From positions 3,228,501 through 3,292,500 of the forward strand of contig CP023454.1 of the NCBI GenBank assembly GCA_002356635.1: DNA of 64,000 nt. Direction: 5' to 3'. Below the pieces are notes generated by a model that searched no databases, was not told the origin of the DNA, and saw nothing but the letters and a program-made list of their open reading frames with translations. Source of the stretch: Rhodobacteraceae bacterium QY30 (GTDB taxonomy: Bacteria; Pseudomonadota; Alphaproteobacteria; Rhodobacterales; Rhodobacteraceae). Numbering within the stretch: position 1 is the stretch's first letter; each line of letters begins with the position of its first letter. Shown here piece by piece: positions 1 to 9,564 of the stretch. Position numbers and translations under genes: made by a program.

Positions 1-1
1 C

Positions 2-613
2 GAAAGAGAGGTGACGGTGCTGTTTTGCGACCTGCGCCGCTTCACCAGCATCTCGCACGGCCGTCTGGCCTATGACGTGGTCTTTCTGCTGAACCAGTTC
101 CTGGGGCGCATGGCCGAGACAATCGAGGACACTGGCGGTTATGTGGACAAGTTCATGGGCGATGGAATCATGGCGATCTTCGGCATGGATGTGTCGCCGG
201 AAGAAGGCGCGCGCCAGGCGGTGAATGCGGCGCGCGCGATGGGCGGTGTTCTCGAATCGCTCAACCAGACACTGCACGAGGCGCTGCCTGCGCCCCTGTC
301 GATCGGGATCGGCCTGCACACCGGCGGCGCGATCCTGGGGCGCATCGGCGCCGTGCGGCAGAATGAAACGGGCGCCACGGACCTGACAGCCCTGGGCGAG
401 ACGGTGAACCTGGCCAGCCGGCTGGAAGGCAAGGCAAAGGAACTGGGCGTGCAGATCGTGCTGTCCGCCACCTGCGCGGCCCGGGCCGGCCTGCAACCCG
501 CTCCGGGGTTCGAGCCGCTCCTCACCGATGTGCGCGGCATCGAACAGCCGGTTGCGGTCTTTGCGATGAAACGCGCGGCCGACCTGCCGCAGGTGGCGCC
601 GGTTCAGGGCTGA
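2..613 (+). CDS. Class III adenylate/guanylate cyclase, C-terminal part (5' end outside window)
   Basis: The frame is open from the first bases, so the gene begins upstream of the window and only about 204 codons are visible. They form a class III nucleotidyl cyclase domain, which makes a cyclic nucleotide from ATP or GTP. It opens with VTVLFCDLRRFT, supplying the first metal-binding Asp, followed by DKFMGDGIMAIFG with the substrate-contacting Lys and second metal Asp. Near the end is TALGETVNLASRLE, matching the nucleotide-binding and transition-state Asn/Arg segment. All core residues expected of an active enzyme appear present. The Lys with the later T-D-L-T-A-L-G segment resembles adenylyl rather than guanylyl cyclases, which is inference. 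Any sensory or membrane domain would lie upstream. The 3' end overlaps the convergent phosphoesterase gene by 10 bp. A second cyclase closes this block at 19831-21240. Confidence 0.9.
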   Translation, partial: EREVTVLFCDLRRFTSISHGRLAYDVVFLLNQFLGRMAETIEDTGGYVDKFMGDGIMAIFGMDVSPEEGARQAVNAARAMGGVLESLNQTLHEALPAPLSIGIGLHTGGAILGRIGAVRQNETGATDLTALGETVNLASRLEGKAKELGVQIVLSATCAARAGLQPAPGFEPLLTDVRGIEQPVAVFAMKRAADLPQVAPVQG

Positions 614-2187
614 AGCACGATCCCGTCCGCTTCGCCGTCGATCCGCCCCAGCGCAAGGGCCAGCACCTGACGCAGGTCGGAAAGCCAGCCCTCCAGCCGG
701 TTGCCCGGCGCCGGAACGGCCGGTCGCGCCGCGAACCGCCGGTAGAACGCCAGATGCGCCGGCGGCACATGAGGCAGGGCAAGCATCCCCGCTTCGCGAA
801 GCATCAGCACCTCGGCCATCAGGTCCGCCAAGGGAAGGGCCAGGTCGCTGCCGAATATCTGCGGCAGGTCGGCCGTTGTCTGGCGGAGCAGCACCGCCAG
901 CACCTCGGGCGGCAGGGCGCGCGGCAGGCGGCGGGTCGCCACCCGTTCGCGGAACCGCAGGGCCAGGCTGTCGCCGTACAGCGCATCGGGTCGGGCCGCG
1001 CCTTCGGCGGCAAGAAAGGCCCGCAGCTCGGCCGGCAGGGTCAGGTCGCCCAGCGGCACGGGCCACAGCCGAAGGCTGTCGGCCTCCCTCTCCAGCATGG
1101 TGAAGGCAGGTGCGAAGGCCACCGGCGACGGCAGGCCGACATCGGTGATCCTGCCCCGCGGTGTCGTCGCGGTTGCGATGCTGCGGACATGCAGGTGCCC
1201 TCCAAGGTGCAGCCGCAAGCCGGCCTGCGCCAAGGCCTGCCCGACCTCGGGCAGGGGCTGGCGGCGCGCCAGGGCGGTGTTTCCGAACAACCGAGCCTCC
1301 AGGTCGCCCTCACCTGCGAAGGGCGGCAGCACAGGGTAGTGCGAAACGGGCAGCAAGAGCTTGCCGCCGTCCCGGGCGCGGCGGGCGACATCCGCGATCC
1401 AGTGAAGCAGAAAGGGCTTGACCCGCAGCACCGCGTTCCAACCGGCATCGGACGGATCCACAAAGGCGCGCTTGCGGCGCGGGTCGGTGATGCCCGGCCG
1501 CGGCTCATAGGCATTGGCGTCGATCATCAGCAGCCAAAGGCCCGGTTCCGGCTCGACCAGATAGGAAGCGTCGATCAGGCGGTGCGCCGTGGCGCCATCG
1601 CTGGCGCGGGCGGTGAAGGCGCGGTCCTGCCAGCGGTCGGAGGTGCCGAAGGGGCTTTCCCAATGCAGATCGGTCGGGCGGCGGCGAAGCCCGAAACGCG
1701 CCAGCCCGGCCAGACCTTCGGCCTGCCCCGGACGCCGCATCGCCCCAGTCAGGATCGCGCCGGGCAGGTCCGGGTCGCTGGTGACGATGCGCGCCTGTCC
1801 GGGGCGGGTGACGAACGGGGCCGCGACATGCTTGCCCGCAATGCCGTACAAGTCATGATTTCCGGGTATGCAGAATATACGGAAACCATGCCGCGCCTCT
1901 GCCTTGGCCAGAAGGACAGCCAGGCGGGACAGGTTCTCGGATTGGCCTTCGTCGGAATAATCCCCTGCCAGCACCACCTGTCGCGCACCCTGGGCGGCAG
2001 CCCGGTCCAGCGCCGCCGTCAGGGCGAAGGCGCTTTCGTTGACGGCGCGCCCGGCTGCCCGCATCTCGGACCAGGGTCTGAAGGCAAGGCGGCGGCCATC
2101 GACCACCATGCCTGCCCCACCGAAATCCCCGCAAGGGTCGTGGAAATGGGCATCGGCGATCAGCGCCAGCCGGAAGGGCACCTGCAT
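604..2187 (-). CDS. Calcineurin-like metallophosphoesterase
   Basis: A 527-residue protein of the calcineurin-like (binuclear metal) phosphoesterase superfamily. It has D-A-H at residues 12-14, GDYSDEG from residue 75, GNHD at 109-112, and a C-terminal GGHLH block near residue 330. These are the family's metal-ligand motifs in the usual order. No signal peptide is evident, so it is probably cytoplasmic. The C-terminal 150 or so residues beyond the catalytic fold match nothing I know. Members of the superfamily include cyclic-nucleotide phosphodiesterases; with two cyclases and a cyclic-nucleotide-binding protein nearby, that is a reasonable but unproved substrate. It starts 3 nt after the stop of the upstream methyltransferase gene, so the two are probably cotranscribed on the minus strand. 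Confidence 0.85.
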   Translation of the reverse strand: MQVPFRLALIADAHFHDPCGDFGGAGMVVDGRRLAFRPWSEMRAAGRAVNESAFALTAALDRAAAQGARQVVLAGDYSDEGQSENLSRLAVLLAKAEARHGFRIFCIPGNHDLYGIAGKHVAAPFVTRPGQARIVTSDPDLPGAILTGAMRRPGQAEGLAGLARFGLRRRPTDLHWESPFGTSDRWQDRAFTARASDGATAHRLIDASYLVEPEPGLWLLMIDANAYEPRPGITDPRRKRAFVDPSDAGWNAVLRVKPFLLHWIADVARRARDGGKLLLPVSHYPVLPPFAGEGDLEARLFGNTALARRQPLPEVGQALAQAGLRLHLGGHLHVRSIATATTPRGRITDVGLPSPVAFAPAFTMLEREADSLRLWPVPLGDLTLPAELRAFLAAEGAARPDALYGDSLALRFRERVATRRLPRALPPEVLAVLLRQTTADLPQIFGSDLALPLADLMAEVLMLREAGMLALPHVPPAHLAFYRRFAARPAVPAPGNRLEGWLSDLRQVLALALGRIDGEADGIVLQP

Positions 2188-2190
2188 CGT

Positions 2191-2676
2191 TCAGGCGGTC
2201 CGGCGGCGGTAAAGGAAGTACCGGCCTTCGTCCACGGTCGCGGGCAGGGGCAGCGGCTGAAGCGCCGGATGATCCAGCAGCAGGCCGCTGGCCGCCACGC
2301 CGCCCGGCGCCAGGATAGCCGCAATGCGCGCCGGCAGCCACGCCAGCGTTTCACTGTCGGCGCCGTCAATCCCGGTTCCGATGTCGGCATGCACCAGCGC
2401 CCCGCCCGTCCCCTCGAACCGCAGCGTGGTCTGGCGGATTTCGCCCAGCACCAGATCCCCTTCGGGCGGGACCGAGTCGGGATGGGCGGCAAGTGCGCGG
2501 TCGAACACTTGGATACGGCGGTCAGGAAAAAGCGCCTGCAAATGACTGTAGGTCCGGCCGTTTCCAAGGCCCAGTTCAAAGACATCGCCCGGGGCCAGTT
2601 CCAGGCGGCCAGCCACATGGTTCAGAACGTCACGCTGCGCCGTCATGCGACGGATGAAACTGTCGAGGCGACTCAT
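2191..2676 (-). CDS. Small class I SAM-dependent methyltransferase
   Basis: About 161 residues from the ATG at 2676, where MSRLDSF begins; a longer start at 2718 is possible. The motif VFELGLGNGRTYSHL is a class I SAM-binding motif I, and IQVFDRALAAH gives the following acidic/ribose position. The overall size matches the short Methyltransf_17 family common in Rhodobacterales, which lacks a recognisable target domain. The substrate is unknown. The gene sits 3 nt ahead of the metallophosphoesterase and is divergent from the glycosyltransferase at 2818, with about 140 bp between, so a bidirectional promoter region is likely there. Confidence 0.75.
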   Translation of the reverse strand: MSRLDSFIRRMTAQRDVLNHVAGRLELAPGDVFELGLGNGRTYSHLQALFPDRRIQVFDRALAAHPDSVPPEGDLVLGEIRQTTLRFEGTGGALVHADIGTGIDGADSETLAWLPARIAAILAPGGVAASGLLLDHPALQPLPLPATVDEGRYFLYRRRTA

Positions 2677-2817
2677 GGCTGCGTCCTTCAGGAACAAGGG
2701 ACGCACCGCGCCCTTCATCCCTTATGCCGGATTGTCCCGGCTCGGGCCAGTGCGCGCGCGGTTGGTGCCGGCGCCGGGATGGGATAAGCCTTGGCCCGGA
2801 CAGGAGGGACCGCCGCC

Positions 2818-3918
2818 ATGGCCCGCATCGCCTTTTACGCACCGCTGAAGTCACCCGACCATCCGGTGCCGTCGGGCGACCGGAAGATGGCGCGGCAACT
2901 TGTCGACTGCCTGCAGCGTGCCGGCCATCAGGTAGAGGTGCTGTCGGAACTGCGCGCCTACTTGCCCCGTGACGACGACCACGCCGCATGGGAACGCCTG
3001 AAACAGCATTCCGCCACCGAGCGCCAGCGGATCGCCGCGCTTTGGGAAGCGGCGGCCCCGGACCTCGTGTTCTGCTACCATCCCTATTACAAGTCGCCGG
3101 ACCTGGTCGGCCTGCCGCTCGCCCAGGCGCATGGCCTGCCCTACATGACCTGCGAAGCGTCCCTGTCCGCGCGACGCGGCACGGGTTTGTGGGCCGGGAC
3201 ACAGGCGCTGGCGCAGGAAGGGGTGGCGGCGGCGGTGCTGAACCTGTGCCTGTCGGGGCGCGATGCCGCGGGTCTGTCGGCCCTGGTTCCGGGGGCGCGG
3301 CTGGCCCACTTGCCGCCCTTCATCGATCCGGCGCCCTTCGCCGCCCCACCCTGCCCCGAACGCGGACATATCGTCACCGTCGCGATGATGCGCCCGGGTG
3401 ACAAGCTGGACAGCTACCGCCATCTGGCCGCCGCGCTGTCCCGCCTGCCGGCGTCCTGCGACTGGCGGCTGAGCGTCGCGGGCGATGGGCCAGCCGCAGA
3501 AGATGTGCGCGCGCTGTTTGCGGACCTGCCTCCGGAGCGCCTCTCCTGGTTGGGCGCCCTTCCGCCACCGCAGGTCGCGGCGCTTCTGGCGCGGGGGGTG
3601 CTTTGCCTCTGGCCCGGGGTCGGCGAGGCATACGGACTGGCCTACCTTGAGGCACAGGCTGCCGGCCTTCCGGTGATTGCCTTCCGAACCGCGGGCGTGC
3701 CCGAAGTGGTGTCGGAGGACGACGGGGGCACACTGGTTGCACCGGGGGACGATGCCGCGCTGGCCGATGCGGTGGCGGCCCTGATCGCCGATCCGGCCGA
3801 CGCGGCGCGTCGGGGCGCGGCGGCCCGTCAGCGGGTGAGGGCACGCCATTCGATGGATGCCGCAACGGCACGCCTTTCCGCGCTGGTGGATCAGGCGCTG
3901 GGCGGAGGAGGAAGATGA
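2818..3918 (+). CDS. Glycosyltransferase family 4 (GT-B)
   Basis: 366 residues. The ATG at 2818 is preferred because AGGAGG lies at 2802-2807, ten bases upstream; an in-frame TTG at 2791 would place the Shine-Dalgarno inside the gene. The C-terminal half has the GT4 nucleotide-sugar signature GVGEAYGLAYLEAQAAG, with two Glu about eight residues apart, followed by LPVIAF. The N-terminal half is the acceptor-side Rossmann domain. The enzyme should move a sugar from a nucleotide donor onto a glycan or lipid acceptor at the cytoplasmic face. Donor and acceptor cannot be told from sequence. Its stop overlaps the start of the next gene by ATGA, so the two are translationally coupled. Confidence 0.85.
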   Translation: MARIAFYAPLKSPDHPVPSGDRKMARQLVDCLQRAGHQVEVLSELRAYLPRDDDHAAWERLKQHSATERQRIAALWEAAAPDLVFCYHPYYKSPDLVGLPLAQAHGLPYMTCEASLSARRGTGLWAGTQALAQEGVAAAVLNLCLSGRDAAGLSALVPGARLAHLPPFIDPAPFAAPPCPERGHIVTVAMMRPGDKLDSYRHLAAALSRLPASCDWRLSVAGDGPAAEDVRALFADLPPERLSWLGALPPPQVAALLARGVLCLWPGVGEAYGLAYLEAQAAGLPVIAFRTAGVPEVVSEDDGGTLVAPGDDAALADAVAALIADPADAARRGAAARQRVRARHSMDAATARLSALVDQALGGGGR

Positions 3919-4658
3919 CCGACAGTTTGCTGCGGGTGCTGGACCGGCTGGCCGGGGAAGGGCGGTCGGTCACGCTCTGGTGGCGGGACGACGACGCGGT
4001 TGCGCCGACGGCACCGCTGGACCGGCTTCTGGCGCTGTCGCGCGACTGGACGGTTCCCTTGACCCTGGCGGTCATCCCGGCCCGGACTGGCCCGGCGCTG
4101 GCCCAAGGGCTGAATGGCGTGGCCGGGGTGGCCGTTGCGGTGCACGGCTGGTCGCATGAAAACCACGCCGGCCCCGGCGAGAAGAAGCAGGAACTGGGCG
4201 CCCATCGCCCGGCGCCCGAGGTGCTGGAGACGCTGGCGCGGGGCAAGGACCGGCTGACGGCGCTGTTCGGGGCGGCGGCGCTGCCGGTGCTGGTCCCCCC
4301 CTGGAACCGCATCGCGCCCGATGTGGTGGCGGGCCTGCCCGCGCTGGGGTTCCGGGCGCTGTCGGTCTATGGTCCGGCCCGGCCCGCGCCCTTGCGGGTG
4401 GTCAACACCCACGTCGACCTGATGGACTGGCGCGGCAGCGGCGGCGGCCATCCGCCCGAAACGCTGCTGGCGGATCTGGCCCGCGCCATCGGGACGCACC
4501 CGGAGGAGCCGATCGGAATCCTGTCGCACCATCTGGTCCATGACGAGGCGGCGTGGCGGTTCCTGCCGGCGCTTTTCGCCCTGACGCGCGACCACCCCGC
4601 CTGTCGCTGGGCGGGGCTGGAACAGCTTCTGCCACCGCCGGGGCTGGCCGGAACCTGA
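3915..4658 (+). CDS. Polysaccharide-deacetylase-like protein
   Basis: 247 residues with a NodB/polysaccharide-deacetylase-like layout. WWRDDDAV near residue 22 gives the catalytic/metal Asp pair, and HGWSHENHA near residue 77 gives the HxxxHxxxH-like metal triad. VPPWNRIAP follows, corresponding to the family's conserved P-P-x-N/R stretch. No signal peptide or membrane segment is seen, so it may act in the cytoplasm on a glycan intermediate rather than on exported polymer. The gene overlaps the GT4 gene by four bases and precedes the ABC importer by about 100 bp. Substrate assignment would be guesswork. Confidence 0.75.
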   Translation: MTDSLLRVLDRLAGEGRSVTLWWRDDDAVAPTAPLDRLLALSRDWTVPLTLAVIPARTGPALAQGLNGVAGVAVAVHGWSHENHAGPGEKKQELGAHRPAPEVLETLARGKDRLTALFGAAALPVLVPPWNRIAPDVVAGLPALGFRALSVYGPARPAPLRVVNTHVDLMDWRGSGGGHPPETLLADLARAIGTHPEEPIGILSHHLVHDEAAWRFLPALFALTRDHPACRWAGLEQLLPPPGLAGT

Positions 4659-4757
4659 CAGACGGTCAAGCCGATGGACAGGTCCTGGCGGCTGGGCTAC
4701 CGTCCGCAGGAAAGCGGCAAAAGGGCGCGGGTTCAACGCCTTCAAGGACGTGGATGA

Positions 4758-6674
4758 ATGGTGGAAGACAACGCCGACCGTTCGATGGACCTGCTGCGGA
4801 TCGAAGATCTCCGCGTGACGTTCCCCTTGCCCCGCGGCCAGATCGAGGCGCTGCGCGGCGTCGGCCTTCGGGTGCTGCCGGGCAAGGTCACGGCGCTGGT
4901 GGGGGAGTCCGGATCGGGCAAGACCGTGCTGGGACAGGCGGTCATGGGCCTGCAACCGGAACGGGCGCGCACCGCGGGCCGGGCGCTGTTCCATGCGCCG
5001 GGGGCGGCCGCACCGGTCGACCTTTTGTCCCTGCCGCGTGAAGGACGCCAGATCCGCGCCATCCGCGGCCGCCACATCGGCATGATCTTTCAAGAGCCGA
5101 TGACCTCCTTCTCAGCCCTCCACACCATCGGCGACCAGATCACCGAGGCGCTGCGGATCCATGTTCCCCTTTCGGCCGCCGAACAGCGCGAACGGGCCGA
5201 GGCGATGCTGGCACGGGTGGGTTTCCCGCAGCCGCGCCGCGTGATGGACATGTATCCGTTCGAGCTTTCGGGCGGGATGCGGCAGCGGGCGATGATTGCC
5301 ATGGCGCTGATCTGCAACCCGTCGCTTCTGATCGCCGATGAACCGACGACCGCCCTTGATGTCACGATCCAGGCACAGATCCTGTCCCTGCTGCGCGACC
5401 TGCAACAGCAACTGAACATGGCGGTGCTGCTGATCACGCATGACCTGGGCGTGGTGGCCAACGTCGCCGACGAGGTGGCGGTGATCTACCGCGGCCAGAT
5501 CATGGAGGCGGGCCCGGTTCAGGCGATCTTTCGCGATCCGCGGCATCCCTACCTGAAGGGACTGATGACGGCGATCCCGCATTTCGGCGTCTCGCGCAAT
5601 GACCGGCTGAAACCCTTGCGGGAAATCCGCGTGGACGGCGTCCGCCTTCAGCAACTGATCTGCGCGCCCGAGGTGCGGGCGCCGACCGCGACCGCGCCCG
5701 AGGTGCTGCTGTCCGTCCGCGACCTGCGCAAAACCTTCCAGACCCGCCGCCAGGACTGGCAGTTTGGGCGCCGCAAGGCCGTTCAGGCGCCGGCGGTGGA
5801 TGGAGTCAGCTTCGACATCCGGCGCGGCGAATGCCTGGGGCTGGTCGGCGAGAGCGGTTGCGGCAAGACGACCGTCAGCAAGATCCTGATGCGGGCGATC
5901 ACGCCCGATGCGGGCTCGGTCATATACAACGACGGCGGCGCGCCCATCGACGTTCTGCGTGCCCAGGGCGAGACGCTGCGGCATCTGCGGCGCAAGATCC
6001 AGATGGTGTTCCAGGATCCCGTATCGTCGCTTTCGCCCCGGATGACGGTGGGCAACATCCTGGCCGAGCCGCTGGAGATTCACCGCATCGGCAATGACGA
6101 GACCCGGCGCCAGACGACCGCCGCGCTTCTGGCCTCGATCGGGCTGGAGCCAGGGATGCGCAACCGCTATCCGCACAGCTTTTCGGGCGGGCAACGGCAG
6201 CGGATCGGCATTGCGCGGGCGCTGGCGCTGGCGCCGGGCCTGCTGATCTGCGACGAACCGGTTTCGGCGCTCGATGTGTCTGTGCAGGCGCAGATCCTGA
6301 ACATGCTGAAGGACCTGCAACGCGATCTGGGCCTGACCTATCTGTTCATCTCGCACAACCTGGCGGTGGTGGACTACATGGCCGACCGGGTGGCGGTGAT
6401 GTGGGCCGGTCGGATCGTCGAGATCGCCCCCTGCGAGGTGCTGATGCGCGATCCGGTCCATCCCTATACCAAGGCGCTGCTGGCTGCGGTCCCCTACCCC
6501 GACCTGGACCGGCCGCTGGACTTTGCCGCCGCCAGCCGTTCCAGCGCCGAAGCCAGCGCACACTGGCCCGCCGCCTTCCGTCCCGGAAGCGGTGCGATGG
6601 TGCCGCTGGACCTGGGGAATGGCCATTTCGTCCTGGCCAACGCGATGGCCGACGCGCAGGAGGTGCGGCCATGA
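4758..6674 (+). CDS. Peptide/nickel-type ABC importer, fused double ATP-binding subunit
   Basis: 638 residues carrying two complete nucleotide-binding domains in one chain, equivalent to DppD and DppF fused. Domain 1 has GESGSGKT, the signature [12 protein letters not shown] and Walker [13 protein letters not shown]. Domain 2 has [23 protein letters not shown] and [12 protein letters not shown]. Oligopeptide-type C-terminal regions follow each domain. It energises uptake of peptides or other oligomeric solutes by the permeases downstream. The start at 4758 has AAGGAC about ten bases upstream; an ATG at 4785 is a close alternative. The stop overlaps the binding-protein start by ATGA, and the whole importer (4758-10745) forms one operon. 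Confidence 0.93.
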   Translation: MVEDNADRSMDLLRIEDLRVTFPLPRGQIEALRGVGLRVLPGKVTALVGESGSGKTVLGQAVMGLQPERARTAGRALFHAPGAAAPVDLLSLPREGRQIRAIRGRHIGMIFQEPMTSFSALHTIGDQITEALRIHVPLSAAEQRERAEAMLARVGFPQPRRVMDMYPFELSGGMRQRAMIAMALICNPSLLIADEPTTALDVTIQAQILSLLRDLQQQLNMAVLLITHDLGVVANVADEVAVIYRGQIMEAGPVQAIFRDPRHPYLKGLMTAIPHFGVSRNDRLKPLREIRVDGVRLQQLICAPEVRAPTATAPEVLLSVRDLRKTFQTRRQDWQFGRRKAVQAPAVDGVSFDIRRGECLGLVGESGCGKTTVSKILMRAITPDAGSVIYNDGGAPIDVLRAQGETLRHLRRKIQMVFQDPVSSLSPRMTVGNILAEPLEIHRIGNDETRRQTTAALLASIGLEPGMRNRYPHSFSGGQRQRIGIARALALAPGLLICDEPVSALDVSVQAQILNMLKDLQRDLGLTYLFISHNLAVVDYMADRVAVMWAGRIVEIAPCEVLMRDPVHPYTKALLAAVPYPDLDRPLDFAAASRSSAEASAHWPAAFRPGSGAMVPLDLGNGHFVLANAMADAQEVRP

Positions 6675-8569
6675 TCTCGCGGCGGCGCGCGATGGCGGGA
6701 CTGCTGGGCAGCCTGGCGATTCCGCGGCTGGCGCTGGCCGACTCGCCGCCCGTCGACCCGAAGGCTTTTCCGGGCGATCGTCCGCGCTTGGCCGAAGGGC
6801 TGCCTCGCAATCCTCGCATCATCGATCTGCCCGGGATGGGCCGTACCACCGGGCGGCAGGGGGGCACGGTCAGGATGTTGATTACCGGACAGCGCGATGT
6901 GCGGCTGATCCCGATCTACAGCTATGCCCGCCTTGTGACTTACGCCCCGGACCTGTCGCTGCAACCCGACATCCTGGCTGCGGTCGATGTCGAGGAGGAG
7001 CGGCGCTTTACCCTTCACCTGCGCGAAGGGCACCGCTGGTCCAGCGGCGCGCCCTTCACCGCCGAGGATTTCCGCTACACCTGGGACGATGTCATCAACA
7101 ACAAGAAGCTCTACAAGGGCGGCCCACCGCCCGAGCTGATCGCGAAGGGCGAGGTGGCGCGGTTCGAGGTGATCGACGACCGGACGCTGCGCTACACCTT
7201 TGCGGCGCCGATGCCGGATTTCCTGCCGAAGCTGGCCGCACCGCTGCCCCTGATCCTGTTCATGCCCAGCGCCTATCTGAAGCAGTTCCACGCCAGCTAC
7301 GCCGATGAGAAGTCCCTCGAGGCGCTGGCCGCCGAGCAGCGGGTGGATGACTGGCGGCGGCTGCACATGAAGATGTCGCGCTCGATCCGGCCCGAGAACC
7401 CGGACCTGCCGACGCTGGAAGCCTGGATGCCCCGCACCGCGCCCCCGGCCGAACAGTTCGTGTTCGAGCGCAACCCCTATTTCCATCGAGTCGATCAGGC
7501 GGGAACGCAACTGCCCTACATCGACCGTGTCCTGCTGAATGTCTCGTCCTCGGAAGTGATCGTGGCCAAGACGGCGACGGGGGAAAGCGACCTTCAGGCG
7601 ATGCCGCTGGGCTTTCCGGATTACCCGCTTCTGAAGCGCGCCGAAAAGATGCATCCGCTGCGCGTCACGCTTTGGCGCAAGACGCAAGGTTCGGCGGTGG
7701 CGCTTTATCCGAACCTCAATTGCGCCGACCCGGTCTGGCAGGGGCTGTTCCGCGATGTGCGGATGCGGCGCGCGATGTCCGTCGCCATCAACCGCGAGGA
7801 AATCAACAAGGCGCTGTTCTTCGGCCTGGGGTCCGAAGGCGCCGATACGGTGCTGCCCGAAAGCCCGCTTTACCGCGACGACTATGCCCGCGCCTGGGCG
7901 CAGCACGACCCGGATCTGGCGAACCGCCTGCTGGACGAGCTGGGGCTGGCCGAGCGTGGCCCGGGCGGCATCCGCCAGCTGCCCAATGGCCAGCCGGCCG
8001 GGATCATCTGCGAAAGCGGCGGCGAAAGCGCGTTGGAGATCGATGTGCTGGAACTGATCCGCGATCATTTCCGCGCGGTGGGGCTGGCGCTGTACATCCG
8101 CAATTCGCAGCGCGACGTGTTCCGCAGCCGCGCCATGGCGGGATTGGTGCAACTGGCGGTCTGGACCGGCCTCGACAATGGCGTGCCGACTGCCGACATG
8201 TCGCCGCAACCGCTGGCACCCACGGCGGGCGACCAGCTGCAATGGCCGCTTTGGGGCACCCATTTCGCCGCAGGGGGGGATTCCGGCGCGGCGCCCGACC
8301 TGCCCGAGGCGGTGGAGCTTCTGAAGCTCTTGCAGGAATGGGGCGGCAGCGAAACCTCTGCCGAACGCGAGGCGGCCTGGCATCGGATGCTGGCCCTTCG
8401 CGCCGATCAGGTGTTCTCCATCGGCACGGTCAACGGCGCGCTGCAACCCATCGTCCATTCGGCCAGGGTGAAGAACGTGCCCGAAAAGGCCCTGTACGGG
8501 TTCGAACCGACCAGCCTGCTGGGCGCCTATATGCCCGACACCTTCTTCCTGGACGAGGGACAGGCATGA
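6671..8569 (+). CDS. Extracellular solute-binding protein, family 5 (peptide ABC importer)
   Basis: 632 residues beginning at the ATG that overlaps the ATPase stop. The N-terminus MISRRRAM followed by a hydrophobic stretch ending LALADS is a cleavable signal peptide; the paired Arg hint at Tat export, but the match is loose. The mature protein is a family 5 solute-binding protein (Dpp/Opp-like), recognisable from the GGTVRML opening and the [11 protein letters not shown] / [12 protein letters not shown] block. It would capture the ligand in the periplasm and deliver it to the two permeases that follow. Its length is at the upper end for the family. Setting among glycosyltransferases suggests the ligand might be a glycopeptide or glycan fragment rather than a free dipeptide; that is inference. 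Confidence 0.9.
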   Translation: MISRRRAMAGLLGSLAIPRLALADSPPVDPKAFPGDRPRLAEGLPRNPRIIDLPGMGRTTGRQGGTVRMLITGQRDVRLIPIYSYARLVTYAPDLSLQPDILAAVDVEEERRFTLHLREGHRWSSGAPFTAEDFRYTWDDVINNKKLYKGGPPPELIAKGEVARFEVIDDRTLRYTFAAPMPDFLPKLAAPLPLILFMPSAYLKQFHASYADEKSLEALAAEQRVDDWRRLHMKMSRSIRPENPDLPTLEAWMPRTAPPAEQFVFERNPYFHRVDQAGTQLPYIDRVLLNVSSSEVIVAKTATGESDLQAMPLGFPDYPLLKRAEKMHPLRVTLWRKTQGSAVALYPNLNCADPVWQGLFRDVRMRRAMSVAINREEINKALFFGLGSEGADTVLPESPLYRDDYARAWAQHDPDLANRLLDELGLAERGPGGIRQLPNGQPAGIICESGGESALEIDVLELIRDHFRAVGLALYIRNSQRDVFRSRAMAGLVQLAVWTGLDNGVPTADMSPQPLAPTAGDQLQWPLWGTHFAAGGDSGAAPDLPEAVELLKLLQEWGGSETSAEREAAWHRMLALRADQVFSIGTVNGALQPIVHSARVKNVPEKALYGFEPTSLLGAYMPDTFFLDEGQA

Positions 8570-9564
8570 TCCTTTACATCCTGCGCCGCATCCTGACGAT
8601 GATCCCGACGCTGTTCCTGATTTCGGTCCTGGTTTTCGTCATCATCGAACTGCCCCCTGGCGACTACTTCGAAAGCTATGTCGCCGAACTGAAGGCGCTG
8701 GGCGAACAGGCCGACCTGACCGAGGTCGAGCTGCTGCGCGAACGCTACGGCTTCGACCAGCCGCAATATGTGCGCTATCTGCGCTGGGCGGGCGGGATGT
8801 TGCATGGCGACTTCGGTTATTCCTTCGAATATCGCCTGCCGGTGAACGAGGTGGTGGGCGACCGGTTGTGGCTGACGGTGGTCCTGTCCACGGTGACGAT
8901 CCTGTTCACCTGGCTCATTGCCTTTCCGGTCGGCATCTATTCGGCCACGCATCAGTACAGCTGGGGCGATTACGGGCTGACGTTCCTTGGGCTTCTGGGG
9001 CTGGCAGTCCCGAACTTCATGCTGGCGCTGGTGATGATGTTCTTCGCGAACCTCTGGTTCGGCATTTCCATCGGAAACCTGATGGACGCCGAATTCCTGA
9101 ACCAACCGATGAGCTGGCAGAAGGCGCAGTCGATCCTGTCCCACATCTGGATCCCGGTCATCATCATCGGCACGGCTGGCACCGCCGCGATGATCCGGCG
9201 CCTGCGCGCGAACCTGCTGGACGAATTGCAGAAACCTTATGTCATCACCGCCCGCGCCAAGGGGCTGGCTCCGGGGAAGGTGCTGCGGAAATACCCGCTG
9301 CGGATGGCGTTGAACTTCTTCATCTCGGACATCGGCTCGATCCTGCCGGCGCTGATCTCGGGGGCCGAGGTCACGGCCATCGTCATGTCGCTGGAAACCA
9401 CCGGGCCGATGCTGATCCGCGCGCTGCAAAGCCAGGACATGTATCTGGCCGGATCCTTCCTGATGTTCCTGGCCTGCCTGACGGTGCTGGGCATCCTTGT
9501 GTCGGACATTGCGCTGGCGCTTCTGGATCCGCGGATCCGTCTGGGCGGGGGGGCCGCGAAATGA
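8566..9564 (+). CDS. Peptide-type ABC importer permease 1 (DppB-like)
   Basis: 332 residues. The start ATG overlaps the preceding stop by four bases. The N-terminal membrane anchor [19 protein letters not shown] is typical of DppB-type permeases, and about six transmembrane segments follow. The cytoplasmic EAA-like coupling loop is visible as YVITARAKGLAPGKVLRKY. It forms half of the membrane channel with the next permease and is driven by the fused ATPase upstream. Compared with textbook DppB the loop after the first helix is long and acidic (residues about 25-70). The end overlaps the second permease by ATGA. Confidence 0.93.
   Translation: MILYILRRILTMIPTLFLISVLVFVIIELPPGDYFESYVAELKALGEQADLTEVELLRERYGFDQPQYVRYLRWAGGMLHGDFGYSFEYRLPVNEVVGDRLWLTVVLSTVTILFTWLIAFPVGIYSATHQYSWGDYGLTFLGLLGLAVPNFMLALVMMFFANLWFGISIGNLMDAEFLNQPMSWQKAQSILSHIWIPVIIIGTAGTAAMIRRLRANLLDELQKPYVITARAKGLAPGKVLRKYPLRMALNFFISDIGSILPALISGAEVTAIVMSLETTGPMLIRALQSQDMYLAGSFLMFLACLTVLGILVSDIALALLDPRIRLGGGAAK

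Noticed and set aside
754..2787. Long plus-strand open frame of 677 codons
   Set aside because: It is antisense to the phosphoesterase and methyltransferase genes; its composition (Gln/Arg/Gly-rich) is typical of shadow frames in high-GC DNA.
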